Notes: generated from the letters alone by a model not told the origin. A stretch of 64,000 nucleotides of DNA from Spirillospora albida (GCF_000718255.1 NZ_JOFJ01000025.1:8213-72212), one strand, 5' to 3'. Positions 17,227 through 25,384 are shown, counted from the first letter of the stretch. Made by a program: numbers and translations.

Positions 17227-18312
17227 TCATCCTCGAGGTAGTGCCGTGCGGCGTCCTGCCACACGGGTCAGCAAGTGGTTGGAAATCTCGTTGAGCGGCA
17301 GGACCGCGTCCGCCAGCCCCGCCTGGGTCACCGCGCCGGGCATCCCCCAGACCACCGAGGTCGCCTCGTCCTGCGCGACGATCTCGGCACCCTTTCTGCG
17401 CAGCGCATCCGCTCCGCGCTTGCCGTCCTGGCCCATCCCGGTGAGGATCACGCCGAGCACGACGCCCGCCGGGTAGGCGGCGGCGACGGAGCGGAACAGC
17501 ACGTCCACCGCCGGACGGCAGAAGTTCTCCGGCGGCCCCTGGTGGAGCCGCGTGTACACATCGGTCCTGCGGCGCTCCAGCTCCATGTGGTAGTCGCCGG
17601 GCGCGATGTAGACCGTGCCGGGGCGCAGCGCCATGCCGGCCGTCGCCTCCACCACGGTCAGCGCCGCCGTCCGGTCGAGCCGGTCGGCGAACATCTTGGT
17701 GAAGACCTGCGGCATGTGCTGCACCACCACGATCGGCACCGGGAACGACGCCGGCAGCGCCTTCACCACGGCCGTCAGGGCCTCCGGCCCGCCGGTCGAG
17801 CAGCCGACCGCGATGACCTCGGGGGTCCCGGTGCCGCCGCCCGGCGCGGCCGGACGCGCCGCCGCCGGCGGCGGACGCCGTATCGGCGCCGGCGGCCGCG
17901 CGGGCCGCACCGACCCGGTCAGCGCGTGGATCCGGGGAATGATCTGCTCCCGGACGCTCCTGATCGACTCGGTGACGCTGCCGACGTTCGCGGGCTTGGT
18001 GACGTAGTCGCTCGCGCCCGCCGACAGCGCCTCCAGCGTCGCCGAGGCGCCTGACGCGGTCAGCGTGCTGAACATGATCACCGGGAGCCGCGGATGCACC
18101 TTGCGGAGCTCGCGCAGCGTCGTCAGCCCGTCCATCACCGGCATCTCGATGTCGAGGGTGATGATGTCGGGCTTCAGCGCACCGATCTTCGACAGCGCGA
18201 TCTGGCCGTTCGGCGCCGTGCCGACGACCTGGATCCCCGGATCCGAGCTCAGCGCGTCGACGATCAGACGCCGGACGACGACCGAGTCGTCGACCACGAG
18301 AACTGATACCAC
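17227..18312 (-). CDS. cheB: CheB, chemoreceptor methylesterase/glutamine deamidase
   Basis: CheB removes MCP methyl groups when phosphorylated. It has an N-terminal receiver (LVVDDSVVVRRL, acceptor Asp in IITLDIEMPVMDG) and a C-terminal methylesterase with the catalytic Ser in VGCSTGGPEAL, the His in VVQHMPQVFTKMF and Asp in ILTGMGQDG. GTG at 18312 has a perfect AGGAGG seven bases upstream; 361 residues. It is the first gene of the operon. The kinase CheA that should phosphorylate it is not in this window. Confidence 0.94.
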   Translation of the reverse strand: MVSVLVVDDSVVVRRLIVDALSSDPGIQVVGTAPNGQIALSKIGALKPDIITLDIEMPVMDGLTTLRELRKVHPRLPVIMFSTLTASGASATLEALSAGASDYVTKPANVGSVTESIRSVREQIIPRIHALTGSVRPARPPAPIRRPPPAAARPAAPGGGTGTPEVIAVGCSTGGPEALTAVVKALPASFPVPIVVVQHMPQVFTKMFADRLDRTAALTVVEATAGMALRPGTVYIAPGDYHMELERRRTDVYTRLHQGPPENFCRPAVDVLFRSVAAAYPAGVVLGVILTGMGQDGKRGADALRRKGAEIVAQDEATSVVWGMPGAVTQAGLADAVLPLNEISNHLLTRVAGRRTALPRG

Positions 18313-18382
18313 GCGAGGCCCTCCTGTGCCGTGGGGCGACCGACCCCGCACCCGGGGGCGGCCGCCTAGCTGTCCGGGCTCC

Positions 18383-18410
18383 TAATCGACAGCCCGCGCC
18401 CCGGCATAAG
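18383..18410 (-). promoter_or_regulatory. Weak sigma-28-like candidate upstream of cheB
   Basis: Minus-strand CTTAT, 15 bp, GTCGATTA (-10 at 18383-18390). Spacing is right, but both elements differ from the window consensus. It lies 71 bp upstream of the cheB GTG. Confidence 0.25.
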
Positions 18411-18506
18411 GATTCGTCCGCCCGCGTCGGAACCCCCGCTTCCCCCGAGGACCGTTGCCATACGATTCCCGGGCCGGTGCCATACGCGGCTGGTAGGATC
18501 GGGGGC

Positions 18507-18764
18507 ATGGCTGAGAGTCCGAAGGTCACCGTGCGGCTCCCGCAGGACGTGAAGGACGCCGTCGAGGCCGCCACCGCGGGCACGGGGCAGAGCGTCACCG
18601 GCTACGTCACCGAGGCCGTCCTGCAGCGGGTCGACCGCGAGCGCCGCGCCCGCACGGCCCTGGACGCCCTGGGCCCGTTCACGCCCGAGGAACTGGAGTT
18701 CGCCGGCGAGCTCCTCGACGGTGGGCACCGCGTCGAGCCGGGGGGATTCCGCACCGCCTCATGA
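18507..18764 (+). CDS. Ribbon-helix-helix antitoxin-like protein
   Basis: An 85-residue protein whose N-terminus has the RHH/CopG pattern (PKVTVRLPQDVKDAVEAATA, then QSVTGYVTEAVLQRV). The C-terminal part, rich in Glu and Gly, likely wraps the toxin. It overlaps the following PIN-domain gene by four bases, the typical VapB-VapC-type organisation. Probably represses its own operon; no operator was identified by eye. Confidence 0.75.
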   Translation: MAESPKVTVRLPQDVKDAVEAATAGTGQSVTGYVTEAVLQRVDRERRARTALDALGPFTPEELEFAGELLDGGHRVEPGGFRTAS

Positions 18765-19183
18765 CCTCCCCCCGACCGTCCGTCCCGGCGGGCCTTTCCG
18801 GCCGGGTCCTGGACACCCCCGCCATCGTCGACCTGGCGACCGGCCGCAGCCGGTACATGCGGGCCGTCGCCTACATCGCCGCGTCCCGCGGGGAGACCCT
18901 GGCCGTCCCCGCGGTCGTGCTCGCCGAGGCGTCCGCGGCCGTCGCCGACGAGGCCGCCCGGGACCTGCTCCGCCGCGCCGTCGACAGCGAGATCATCCTG
19001 GTCATGTCGCTGACCGCGGCCGACGCGATCAGCGCCGGGGAACTCGGCGGCAAGCTGCGCCTCTCACTGCCGGCCGCGCACGTCGCCCTGGCCGCCGCCG
19101 CCCGCCGCTGGCCGATCATCACCCGCGCCGAGGACGCCGAGACCTGGCGCAACCTCGGCTACGCCGTGGACGTCCTGCCCTGA
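18761..19183 (+). CDS. PIN-domain toxin-like protein
   Basis: A 140-residue protein with a PIN-like plan: first acidic residue in VLDTPAIVDLATG, second in VVLAEASAAVADEAA, and a late segment PAAHVALAAAARRWPIITRAEDAETWRNLGYAVDVLP. The third catalytic acidic residue usual in VapC is replaced by AAH at the expected place, though Asp/Glu residues follow in RAEDAE. This looks like an actinobacterial PIN subgroup; nuclease activity is not certain. Confidence 0.7.
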   Translation: MTSPRPSVPAGLSGRVLDTPAIVDLATGRSRYMRAVAYIAASRGETLAVPAVVLAEASAAVADEAARDLLRRAVDSEIILVMSLTAADAISAGELGGKLRLSLPAAHVALAAAARRWPIITRAEDAETWRNLGYAVDVLP

Positions 19184-19193
19184 GCCCGGGGCG

Positions 19194-20105
19194 TCAGCCG
19201 CCTATGTCGCCGCCGGCCGTGGGCTCCAGGACGCCCAGCCCGATGAGCACCAGCAGCACGGTGCCGAGGGCGACGCGGTAGCAGACGAACGGCAGGAAGC
19301 TCCGGGTGCTGATGAACCGCATGAACCACGCGATGACCGTGTAGCCGACCACCCCGGCCACCAGCGTCGCCACCAGGGTCGGCCCCCAGGAGACGTGACC
19401 GCCGTGTTCGCCGATGTCGGTCAGCTCGTACAGGCCGGAGGCCAGCACGGCCGGGATCGCCAGCAGGAAGGAGTAGCGGGCCGCCGCGGCGCGGCTGTAG
19501 CCGAGGAACAGCCCGCCGGTGATCGTCGCCCCCGATCGGGAGACGCCCGGGATCAGGGCCATGGCCTGGCATAGGCCGTAGATCAGGCCGTCGCGGACGC
19601 TGAGGTTCTCCAGTTCCTTGGGCCGGCGGACGCCGCGGTGCCGTCCGCCGCCCGTGCCCGGGCCCGTGGACGAGGCGTGCTCGGCGGCGCGGGCGGCCAG
19701 CCGGTCGGCCACGGCCAGCACGATCCCGAGCGTGATCAGGGTGAAGGCGATGAGCCGCAGGTCCCGGAACGGCCCGGTGATGTAGTCCTTGAGCGTCACC
19801 CCCAGCACCCCGATCGGCAGCGAGCCGATGATCACCAGCCAGCCCATGCGGGCGTCGGGGTCCTTGCGGGCGTCGGCGTCCACCAGGGACCGCGCCCACG
19901 CGCGGAGGATGCGCATGATGTCGGCGCGGAAGTAGATGAGCACGGCCGTCTCGGTGCCGATCTGCGTGACCGCGGTGAACGCGGCCCCGGGGTCGGGCCA
20001 GCCCGCCGCCACGGCGGTCAGCCGCAGGTGGGCCGAGGAGGAGATCGGCAGGAATTCGGTGAGCCCCTGCACCACGCCGAGGATGAGGGCTTCGATCCAG
20101 GACAT
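19194..20105 (-). CDS. uppP: Undecaprenyl-diphosphatase UppP/BacA
   Basis: UppP recycles the lipid carrier for cell-wall synthesis by removing a phosphate from undecaprenyl diphosphate, and overproduction gives bacitracin resistance. The 303-residue membrane protein has the active-site motifs VQGLTEFLPISSSAHLRL near the N-terminus and ALIPGVSRSGATITGGLFLG in the middle, with about eight hydrophobic helices. A 20-residue charged insert (GGGRHRGVRRPKELENLSV) follows a loop between them. It stands alone, converging with the toxin-antitoxin pair. Confidence 0.94.
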   Translation of the reverse strand: MSWIEALILGVVQGLTEFLPISSSAHLRLTAVAAGWPDPGAAFTAVTQIGTETAVLIYFRADIMRILRAWARSLVDADARKDPDARMGWLVIIGSLPIGVLGVTLKDYITGPFRDLRLIAFTLITLGIVLAVADRLAARAAEHASSTGPGTGGGRHRGVRRPKELENLSVRDGLIYGLCQAMALIPGVSRSGATITGGLFLGYSRAAAARYSFLLAIPAVLASGLYELTDIGEHGGHVSWGPTLVATLVAGVVGYTVIAWFMRFISTRSFLPFVCYRVALGTVLLVLIGLGVLEPTAGGDIGG

Positions 20106-20418
20106 CAGAGATTCGTCGTTTCGTTGTCGAGGGGGGTCGGTCGCGCCGCCGGGTCGCCGGATCCCGCGACGATCATCGCCGCGCCGGACATCGGGATGAT
20201 AGTGCGCGTTCCGGATCAGATGATCGGGGAGCGGATGCCGTCCGGCGCCGGGGTGTCAGGCCAGGCTGCCGCGATCATCGCGGGTGAGCGGCCCGTCCGC
20301 CATGGGGGGGCGGTCCATCGGGAGGGGGTCGCCGGGAGCCCGGCACCGGTCGTCGATCGTCTGCGGCACACCGGCATCGTTCACCGTCCAGGTGAATGGC
20401 AGGTGAACGATCAGACGG
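20106..20418. other. Intergenic region between uppP and the phosphatidyltransferase gene
   Basis: The 313 bp contain the uppP upstream region and, at the right end, an inverted repeat that fits a terminator. I see no gene with a believable start and codon pattern. Confidence 0.5.
20376..20411 (-). terminator. Inverted repeat after the phosphatidyltransferase gene
   Basis: A perfect 10-bp repeat, ATCGTTCACC (20376-20385) with GGTGAACGAT (20402-20411), starts eight bases beyond the stop at 20419. It may be a terminator; a regulator-binding site is possible too. Confidence 0.5.
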
Positions 20419-21276
20419 TCAGCGGGTCTGGAGCAGGGTGGTGGTGGGCTCAGCCGGTTTTGGGACGGGCGGCTGGTTCTCCCGCAGGCGGGTGAACGTC
20501 CGGACGCTCAGGCAGAACTTGTAGATGAGGGCGAGCTCGAAGGTCAGGAGCATCGCGCCGGCGGCCGCGGTGACGGGGAGGATCAGGCCGGTCAGCGGTG
20601 CCACGATGAACACGGCCATCTGGAACTCGATGCCGCTGACCAGGTGGGTGCGGATGCGGTGGCGCAGCAGCGCGTCCCGGACCCGGATGTAGAGCGGAAA
20701 GCGGGACCGGAACTCCCGCTGCAGGTCGACGGCCTCCTCGTCGGGCTTCTCCTCGACGGCCTCCGCCGGGGCGGGTTCGCCCAGTTCGGCGAGCATGTGG
20801 CGGCGGACCTTGGCCATCTGCGGGCCGTTGACGTACCGGAACATGTCCAGCGCCAGGACGCCGAACGCCAGCCACAGGTAGCGGACCTGGCCCGTCACGG
20901 CGAACAGCCCGTTGGCGAGGGCGACCGCGCAGATGCCGTCTCGGACGCGGTCCAGCATGAAGTCGAGCCAGACGCCGAACAGGGAGCCGCTGCCCTTCAG
21001 TCGCGCGATCTTGCCGTCCACGCAGTCGAGGACGAACCCGAGGTGGTACAGCAGGGCGCCGATCATGAGCCAGCCGGAGGTGCCCTGCCAGAACGCGGCG
21101 GCCGCGCCGAGACCGAGACCGAACGCGGCGACGGTGATCTGGTTGGGGGTGGCGCGCGTCCAGTTCGCCAGCAGCCAGGCGACCCGGACGGCGACGGGGT
21201 CGACCAGCAGCACCGTCCACCAGGCGTCCTTGTCCTTGCGGGTCGCGCGCACGTCGTCCAGTGAGAACCTCGCCAT
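20419..21276 (-). CDS. CDP-alcohol phosphatidyltransferase family protein
   Basis: The enzyme family joins a CDP-linked donor to an alcohol in phospholipid synthesis. The exact signature D-x2-D-G-x2-A-R-x8-G-x3-D-x3-D is present (DCVDGKIARLKGSG, then GVWLDFMLDRVRD). Five to six hydrophobic helices span the 285 residues. A charged insert rich in Glu (about residues 165-195) precedes the last two helices. The substrate cannot be assigned. ATG at 21276 is preferred because the family-like sequence begins there. Confidence 0.88.
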   Translation of the reverse strand: MARFSLDDVRATRKDKDAWWTVLLVDPVAVRVAWLLANWTRATPNQITVAAFGLGLGAAAAFWQGTSGWLMIGALLYHLGFVLDCVDGKIARLKGSGSLFGVWLDFMLDRVRDGICAVALANGLFAVTGQVRYLWLAFGVLALDMFRYVNGPQMAKVRRHMLAELGEPAPAEAVEEKPDEEAVDLQREFRSRFPLYIRVRDALLRHRIRTHLVSGIEFQMAVFIVAPLTGLILPVTAAAGAMLLTFELALIYKFCLSVRTFTRLRENQPPVPKPAEPTTTLLQTR

Positions 21277-21420
21277 GCACCCAGCATGGTGGCGCCGCGT
21301 GACCGGCGTGGCGCGCATCGCGACGATATGCGCAGCCTTGACCTTCCGTTTGCGCGATGGCCTCAACCGGGGCGGGCCCCCGCCGATGGTGCGGGGGAGA
21401 ACCGCCTGGAAGGGGACGCT

Positions 21421-21993
21421 TTGACCGACGGCATCGCCGCGATCACCGCACGGATCGCCGAACTTCGCACGCGGCTCGGACAGGCCGCCCCGGCCGCGTC
21501 CACGAGCGCCTCGGGCGCCGCGTTCGCGGCGAAACTGGAGTCCGCCCGCGCCGCGACCTCGGCGGCACCGGCGACCGCGCCGGCGTCCACGACCCACGCG
21601 CACGAGTCGTCGCCCGTCACGGGCCGGTCCAAGCTGACCGGGCGGATGCGCGGCCTCATCAACGAGGTCGACCAGAGGTTCGGCCCGTTCCCCACGATCG
21701 GCGGCTGGCGCTCGGACGGCGGCATCGCCGGCGGCGGGGAGCACCCGCTGGGCCGCGCGGCCGACTTCATGCTCAGCTCCGGCGGCGCGATGCCGAGCGC
21801 CGCCCAGCGCGCCAAGGGCCGCGAGATCGCCGAATGGATCACGGACAACGCCGACCGACTCGGCGTCAAGTACGTGATCTACGACCAGAAGATCTGGAAC
21901 CCCTCCCGCGCCGCCGAGGGCTGGCGCCCGATGGAGAACCGCGGCAGCGTGACCCAGAACCACTACGACCACATCCACGTCTCCGTGAACTGA
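21421..21993 (+). CDS. Peptidoglycan peptidase-like protein without signal peptide
   Basis: The C-terminal 120 residues (GRSKLTGRMRGLINEVDQRF to NHYDHIHVSVN) resemble the M15-like domain of actinobacterial cell-wall hydrolases: His and Asp in EHPLGRAADFML and the end HYDHIHV would bind zinc. The first 45 residues (DGIAAITARIAELRTRLG, then SGAAFAAKLESA) look like the N-terminus of flagellum-linked lytic enzymes of actinobacteria. No signal peptide or membrane helix is seen. The best start is TTG at 21421 after GGAAGGGG; 190 residues. A role in penetrating the wall during rod assembly is inferred. Confidence 0.65.
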   Translation: MTDGIAAITARIAELRTRLGQAAPAASTSASGAAFAAKLESARAATSAAPATAPASTTHAHESSPVTGRSKLTGRMRGLINEVDQRFGPFPTIGGWRSDGGIAGGGEHPLGRAADFMLSSGGAMPSAAQRAKGREIAEWITDNADRLGVKYVIYDQKIWNPSRAAEGWRPMENRGSVTQNHYDHIHVSVN

Positions 21994-22052
21994 CGCCGGC
22001 CGACTTCGAAGACGGCTTTTGGTAGATTTCATCTATGTAGTAGAGATCTACT

Positions 22053-22728
22053 GTGGTCCTGGACGAGGTGCCGTGGCTGGCCGAGCAGGACGAGATTCTG
22101 ACGCTGGGTCCGCTGAACGTGGCGGAGGTCGGGCGGGCCCTGGGGCTGGGGCCGGCGGACGCGATCGACGCCCATCTGGTGAGCGGCGGGCTGCCCGGCA
22201 TCCTGCGGACGTGGCCGCACGGCATGCCCGTTTTTGTACCGGGTCGCCGATAGCAACCTGCGGCTGTATCTGGGGATACTGCGCGCCGTGCAGGAACAGG
22301 CACGGCGGGGACGTCCCGAGGCCGGGTTCCGGGCGGTGGAGCGGCGCTGGAGCAGCTGGCGCGGGCGGGCCGTGGAGCCGCTGGTCCGCGAGTCACTCGA
22401 GCTGGCCGCGCTGGACGGGGCGCTGCCCTGGCCGGATGCTGAAACGGTCGGTGGCTGGTGGAACCGGCGATTCGACCCGGAGGTCGATCTCGTGGGTGCC
22501 GACCAGGGGCCCGTCGCCGGGTCCGTGTTCTTCGCGGGGTCGGTGAAATGGCTCGGGGGAGCCTTCGACGGGCGCGACATGGCCGCGTTGCGGGAGGCGG
22601 CGGGCGCCGTGCCCGGGTTCGTGCCGGGAGAGTCCGGGCTCGTCGCCGCGTCCCTCGGCGGGGTGACGGCCGACGGGCTGGACCTGGCATGGGGGCCCGG
22701 GGATGTGGTGGGGGCCTGGCGGGTCTGA
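22053..22728 (+). pseudogene. Decayed AAA ATPase gene with DUF234-like C-terminus
   Basis: Two fragments in different frames belong to the archaeal-type ATPase family. The first (22053-22253) begins at the Walker B region, VVLDEVPWLAEQDE, and contains VSGGLPGILRTWP; Walker A is missing. The second (in frame with ATG 22234) begins FLYRVADSNLRLYLGILRAV and runs to a natural-looking end at 22728 (VGADQGPVAGSVFFAGSVKW). The expected 100 or so residues between the parts are absent, so at least two deletions and a frame change occurred. The AT-rich stretch at 22019-22050 could be what is left of the promoter. Confidence 0.75.
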
Positions 22729-22899
22729 TCAGCGGCGGACGAGGCGGTCTATCGCCTGGATGCCGAAGTGGGCGCCGAAGGTGCCGGCGGCGGCCTGCGC
22801 CGTGAAGGCGAGCAGGGGGGCGAAGCCGCCGCCGGTGAGGCGGTCGAAGAGGAACGCGGCCAGGGGGGCGGCGTTGGTGAGCACGGTGAGCTGGTTCAT
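22729..22899 (-). CDS. Small hypothetical protein (56 residues)
   Basis: The product, starting MNQLTVLTNAAPLAAFLFDR, is mildly hydrophobic with Gly/Ala-rich segments and ends AIDRLVRR. ATG at 22899 has GGAGG eight bases upstream, which is the main support. It abuts the stop of the decayed ATPase gene on the other strand. No family recognised. Confidence 0.5.
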   Translation of the reverse strand: MNQLTVLTNAAPLAAFLFDRLTGGGFAPLLAFTAQAAAGTFGAHFGIQAIDRLVRR

Positions 22900-23028
22900 C
22901 GGGGGTCCTCCCAGGCGGCGACGTCCGTCCAGGGTGGTGTCCGGGGGTGCGGCCGGGCGGTGCGGCGGGGGTGCGGACGGGTTGCCGAGACCACACAAGA
23001 ATTTTTCGGTTTCCGTTCCGGTGTTTTT

Positions 23029-23056
23029 CTCAGGGCCGGACGGGTGCGGCCGATGG
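23029..23056 (+). promoter_or_regulatory. Sigma-28-like promoter of the secreted protein before the Tad locus
   Basis: CTCAG (23029-23033), 15 bp, GCCGATGG (23049-23056), an exact match to the flagellar-type motif. A T-rich block immediately upstream (GGTGTTTTTCTCAGG) is shared with the copy at 32917. It is 40 bp upstream of the ATG at 23097. Confidence 0.7.
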
Positions 23057-23096
23057 ACAGGCTGCATCAGTGTCGGGCTCTGAAGGAGAACCACCC

Positions 23097-23519
23097 ATGA
23101 AACCGAGCATCAGCAAGGCCGCGGTCGTCCTGGTCGCCGGTGCGATGGCGATGGGCGTGCCGGCCGCGGCGGAGGCCGCACCCAAGGCCAAGGACGCCAA
23201 GTCCAAGACCGTCAAGGTCAAGAAGGCGAAGAAGCCCAAGAAGGCGACGCCGGTCACGGCCGTCGGCGGGGTCACCGTCGTGGACGGGGACGCGAAGACG
23301 TTCACGTTCCGCGTGAAGGCGGGCCACAAGTCGCTGCGCGGCGACGACGTCGTGGTGACGGTGACGTCCACCACCAAGATCGTCAAGGACGGGGCGAAGC
23401 GGGAGTTCGGCGTGCTCTCCGCCGGCGACGTGGTGACCGTCAAGGGCCTCAAGAAGGACGGCGGCCTGGCCGCCTCCCGCGTCTCGGTCCACGAGGTGGA
23501 GACCGAGCCCGCCGAGTGA
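23097..23519 (+). CDS. Secreted Lys-rich protein with DUF5666-like domain
   Basis: The 140-residue product has a signal peptide (cleavage near AAAEAA), then a very Lys-rich linker (about residues 30-55, repeated KAK and KKPKK), then a small beta-rich domain (VTVVDGDAKTFTFRVKAGHK to VVTVKGLKKDGGLAASRVSV) resembling DUF5666/OB-like folds. ATG follows AAGGAG. A sigma-28-like promoter lies upstream and the Flp pilin gene follows 110 bp downstream. Possibly a surface-associated factor; function unknown. Confidence 0.75.
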   Translation: MKPSISKAAVVLVAGAMAMGVPAAAEAAPKAKDAKSKTVKVKKAKKPKKATPVTAVGGVTVVDGDAKTFTFRVKAGHKSLRGDDVVVTVTSTTKIVKDGAKREFGVLSAGDVVTVKGLKKDGGLAASRVSVHEVETEPAE

Positions 23520-23520
23520 C

Positions 23521-23571
23521 CTGACGGCTTCCCGTCCGGGCTTCGGCGTACCCACAGCCGGACACCGTCAG
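23521..23571 (+). terminator. Nested hairpin between the secreted-protein gene and flp
   Basis: CTGACGG (23521-23527) pairs with CCGTCAG (23565-23571), enclosing GTCCGG with CCGGAC. It starts one base after the stop codon and lacks a T-run, so it may be a weak terminator or an mRNA-stabilising structure. Confidence 0.45.
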
Positions 23572-23629
23572 TTACAGATCCCTCACCTGTGGTCATCACG
23601 GATGATCCGATCGTCATGGAGGACGAGTC

Positions 23630-23830
23630 ATGCTTCTTCTCTACACGCACCTTCAGACCCTCCTCGCCGCTCGGCACGCGGCCGTGGCGGAGGACCGGGA
23701 GCGCGGCGCCACCGCCGTCGAGTACGGACTCATGGTCGCGCTGATCGCGGCCGTGATCGTCGGCACCGTGATCCTGCTCGGCCAGGGCCTGGACGTGAAG
23801 TTCAACGAGGTCCTCGACCGGATCGGCTGA
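23630..23830 (+). CDS. flp: Flp/Fap-type pilin
   Basis: Flp pilins are the small structural subunits of Tad pili. The 66-residue product has a short leader, the processing-site region RERGATAVEYGLMVALIAAV with the conserved Glu and Tyr after the cut site, and one hydrophobic helix. It is the first gene of the tad cluster. No prepilin peptidase (TadV) is present in the window, so it must be supplied from elsewhere. Confidence 0.92.
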   Translation: MLLLYTHLQTLLAARHAAVAEDRERGATAVEYGLMVALIAAVIVGTVILLGQGLDVKFNEVLDRIG

Positions 23831-23894
23831 TCACGGCCGGCCCGGTGGGCGCGGGCGCGTCCACCGGGCCGGTGCGCGGGGAGGGGGCTGTCCG

Positions 23895-24293
23895 TTGGCC
23901 GGAGTGCGGAGACGGGACGACCGGGGCGCCGCGGCCGTGGAGACGGCGCTGATGCTGCCGGTGATCCTCTTCCTGCTGTTCGCGATCATCGATTTCGGGC
24001 GCATGTTCAACGCGCAGCTGACGGTGACGCAGGCCGCGCGGGAGGGCGCCAGGGCCGCGGCCCTCGGGCAGGCCGCCCAGCCGCGGGTCGCGTCCGCGGC
24101 GGGCGGCACCGCCCCCGTGTCCGCGACGGTCACCGCCTGCCCCATGGACGGCGGGGACGACGACGCCGTCGTGACGGTGACGCATCCGTTCACGTTCGTC
24201 ACGCCGGTCGCCGGGCTCGCCGCCCTGTTCGGCGGGGGGCTCGACCGGCCGGTCACCCTGACGGGCAAGGGGGTCATGCCGTGCAGCGGCTGA
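23895..24293 (+). CDS. tadE: TadE-like pseudopilin
   Basis: TadE-family proteins are minor pseudopilins of the Tad apparatus. The 132-residue product has RRDDRGAAAVETALMLPVIL with the Glu at the position typical of TadE, one N-terminal helix, and FGRMFNAQLTVTQAAREGAR. The rest is a small extracytoplasmic domain with one Cys each at CPMDG and the C-terminal MPCSG, perhaps disulfide-linked. The start is TTG at 23895. It overlaps the next gene by 13 bp. Confidence 0.88.
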   Translation: MAGVRRRDDRGAAAVETALMLPVILFLLFAIIDFGRMFNAQLTVTQAAREGARAAALGQAAQPRVASAAGGTAPVSATVTACPMDGGDDDAVVTVTHPFTFVTPVAGLAALFGGGLDRPVTLTGKGVMPCSG

Positions 24294-25384
24294 GGGGCGG
24301 GGTCCGGCGCGGCGACGGCGGGGGCATCGCCGTGCTGGCCGTCGTGATGCTGGCCGGAGGCGTCCTGCTCGGGATGGCGGCGCTCACGCTCGACGTGGGC
24401 CAGATCTACGCCGAGCGGGAGGAGCTGCAGAGCGGCGCGGACGCGGCGGCCGTCGCGGTCGCCGAGCGGTGCGCGCTGCGGCCCGACACGTGCGGGCCGT
24501 CCCCGGCCGGGACGGCGGAGCGGTACGCCGACGCCAACGCCGCGGACGGGGCGTCCGCGGTGGAGGCGGTGTGCGGGGCCGGGCCGGGTCCGCTGCCCGC
24601 CTGCCCGCCGCCGGCGGAGAACTTGACGGCGTGCCTCGGCGACCCGCCGGCGACCGGCGGGTACGCGGAGGTCCGCACCCGCACCCGGCGGCCGGACGGG
24701 TCGACGCTGCTGCCGCCGATCCTCGCCGGGACCCTCCTCGGCGAGGAGGACCACGCGGGCGCGGTCGTGCGGGCCTGCGCGCGCGCCGCGTGGGGGCCGC
24801 CGCGGCGCGCCCGTGGCCTCGGCCTGACGGTGTCGCTGTGCGAATGGCGGGACGCCACGTCCGGCGGGACGGTGTTCGGGCCGCCGCCGCCGGGCGTCCC
24901 GGACGCGTCCGCCGAGGTCGTGCTGCGCCTGCACACGACGACGGCGGGCCGCTGCCCGGCCGGGCCGTCCGGTGGCGACACGCCGGGCGGTTTCGGCTGG
25001 CTGGACGACCCCGACGGCGGCTGCACCGCGCTCGTCGACACCGACGGCACCTACGGCGGCGACCCCGGCGTGGCGGTCTCGCGGGCCTGCGGGGACGCGT
25101 TCGCCGACCTCCGGGACGGCAGGCGGCCGGCGTTCCTGCCGATCTACGAGTCCGTCACCGGGACGGGCCAGAACACCCGGTACGCGATCGCCGGTTTCGC
25201 GCCGTTCGTCATCACCGGCTACGGGCTGCCGGGTCTGGAGCAGCCGTCCCGGCTGACGAGGCGGGCGCACTGCTCGGGGTCGGACAAGTGCGTGTACGGC
25301 TACTTCGTCCGCGCCCTCATGCCCGGCAAGGGCCGGATCGCCGGCCCCGACCTCGGCGCCGCCATCGTGACCCTGATCGGCTGA
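24281..25384 (+). CDS. TadG-like pilus assembly protein
   Basis: The 367-residue product begins with a TadG/Flp-related segment (GGIAVLAVVMLAGGVLLGMA, then DVGQIYAEREELQSGADAAA) with one membrane helix and continues into an extracytoplasmic domain of about 300 residues rich in Cys, which probably has several disulfides. The N-terminal Tad domain is typical for actinobacterial Tad loci. GTG start at 24281 inside the end of tadE indicates coupling. Confidence 0.8.
   Translation: MQRLRGGVRRGDGGGIAVLAVVMLAGGVLLGMAALTLDVGQIYAEREELQSGADAAAVAVAERCALRPDTCGPSPAGTAERYADANAADGASAVEAVCGAGPGPLPACPPPAENLTACLGDPPATGGYAEVRTRTRRPDGSTLLPPILAGTLLGEEDHAGAVVRACARAAWGPPRRARGLGLTVSLCEWRDATSGGTVFGPPPPGVPDASAEVVLRLHTTTAGRCPAGPSGGDTPGGFGWLDDPDGGCTALVDTDGTYGGDPGVAVSRACGDAFADLRDGRRPAFLPIYESVTGTGQNTRYAIAGFAPFVITGYGLPGLEQPSRLTRRAHCSGSDKCVYGYFVRALMPGKGRIAGPDLGAAIVTLIG

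Noticed and set aside
21757..21790. CTCAG-15-GCCGAGCG inside the peptidase-like gene
   Set aside because: The -10 lacks the GAT core and it lies in coding sequence with no gene after it.
22729..23094. Longer version of the small minus-strand gene
   Set aside because: The extension runs through the sigma-28-like promoter and codes for no recognisable sequence; the ATG at 22899 with GGAGG is better.
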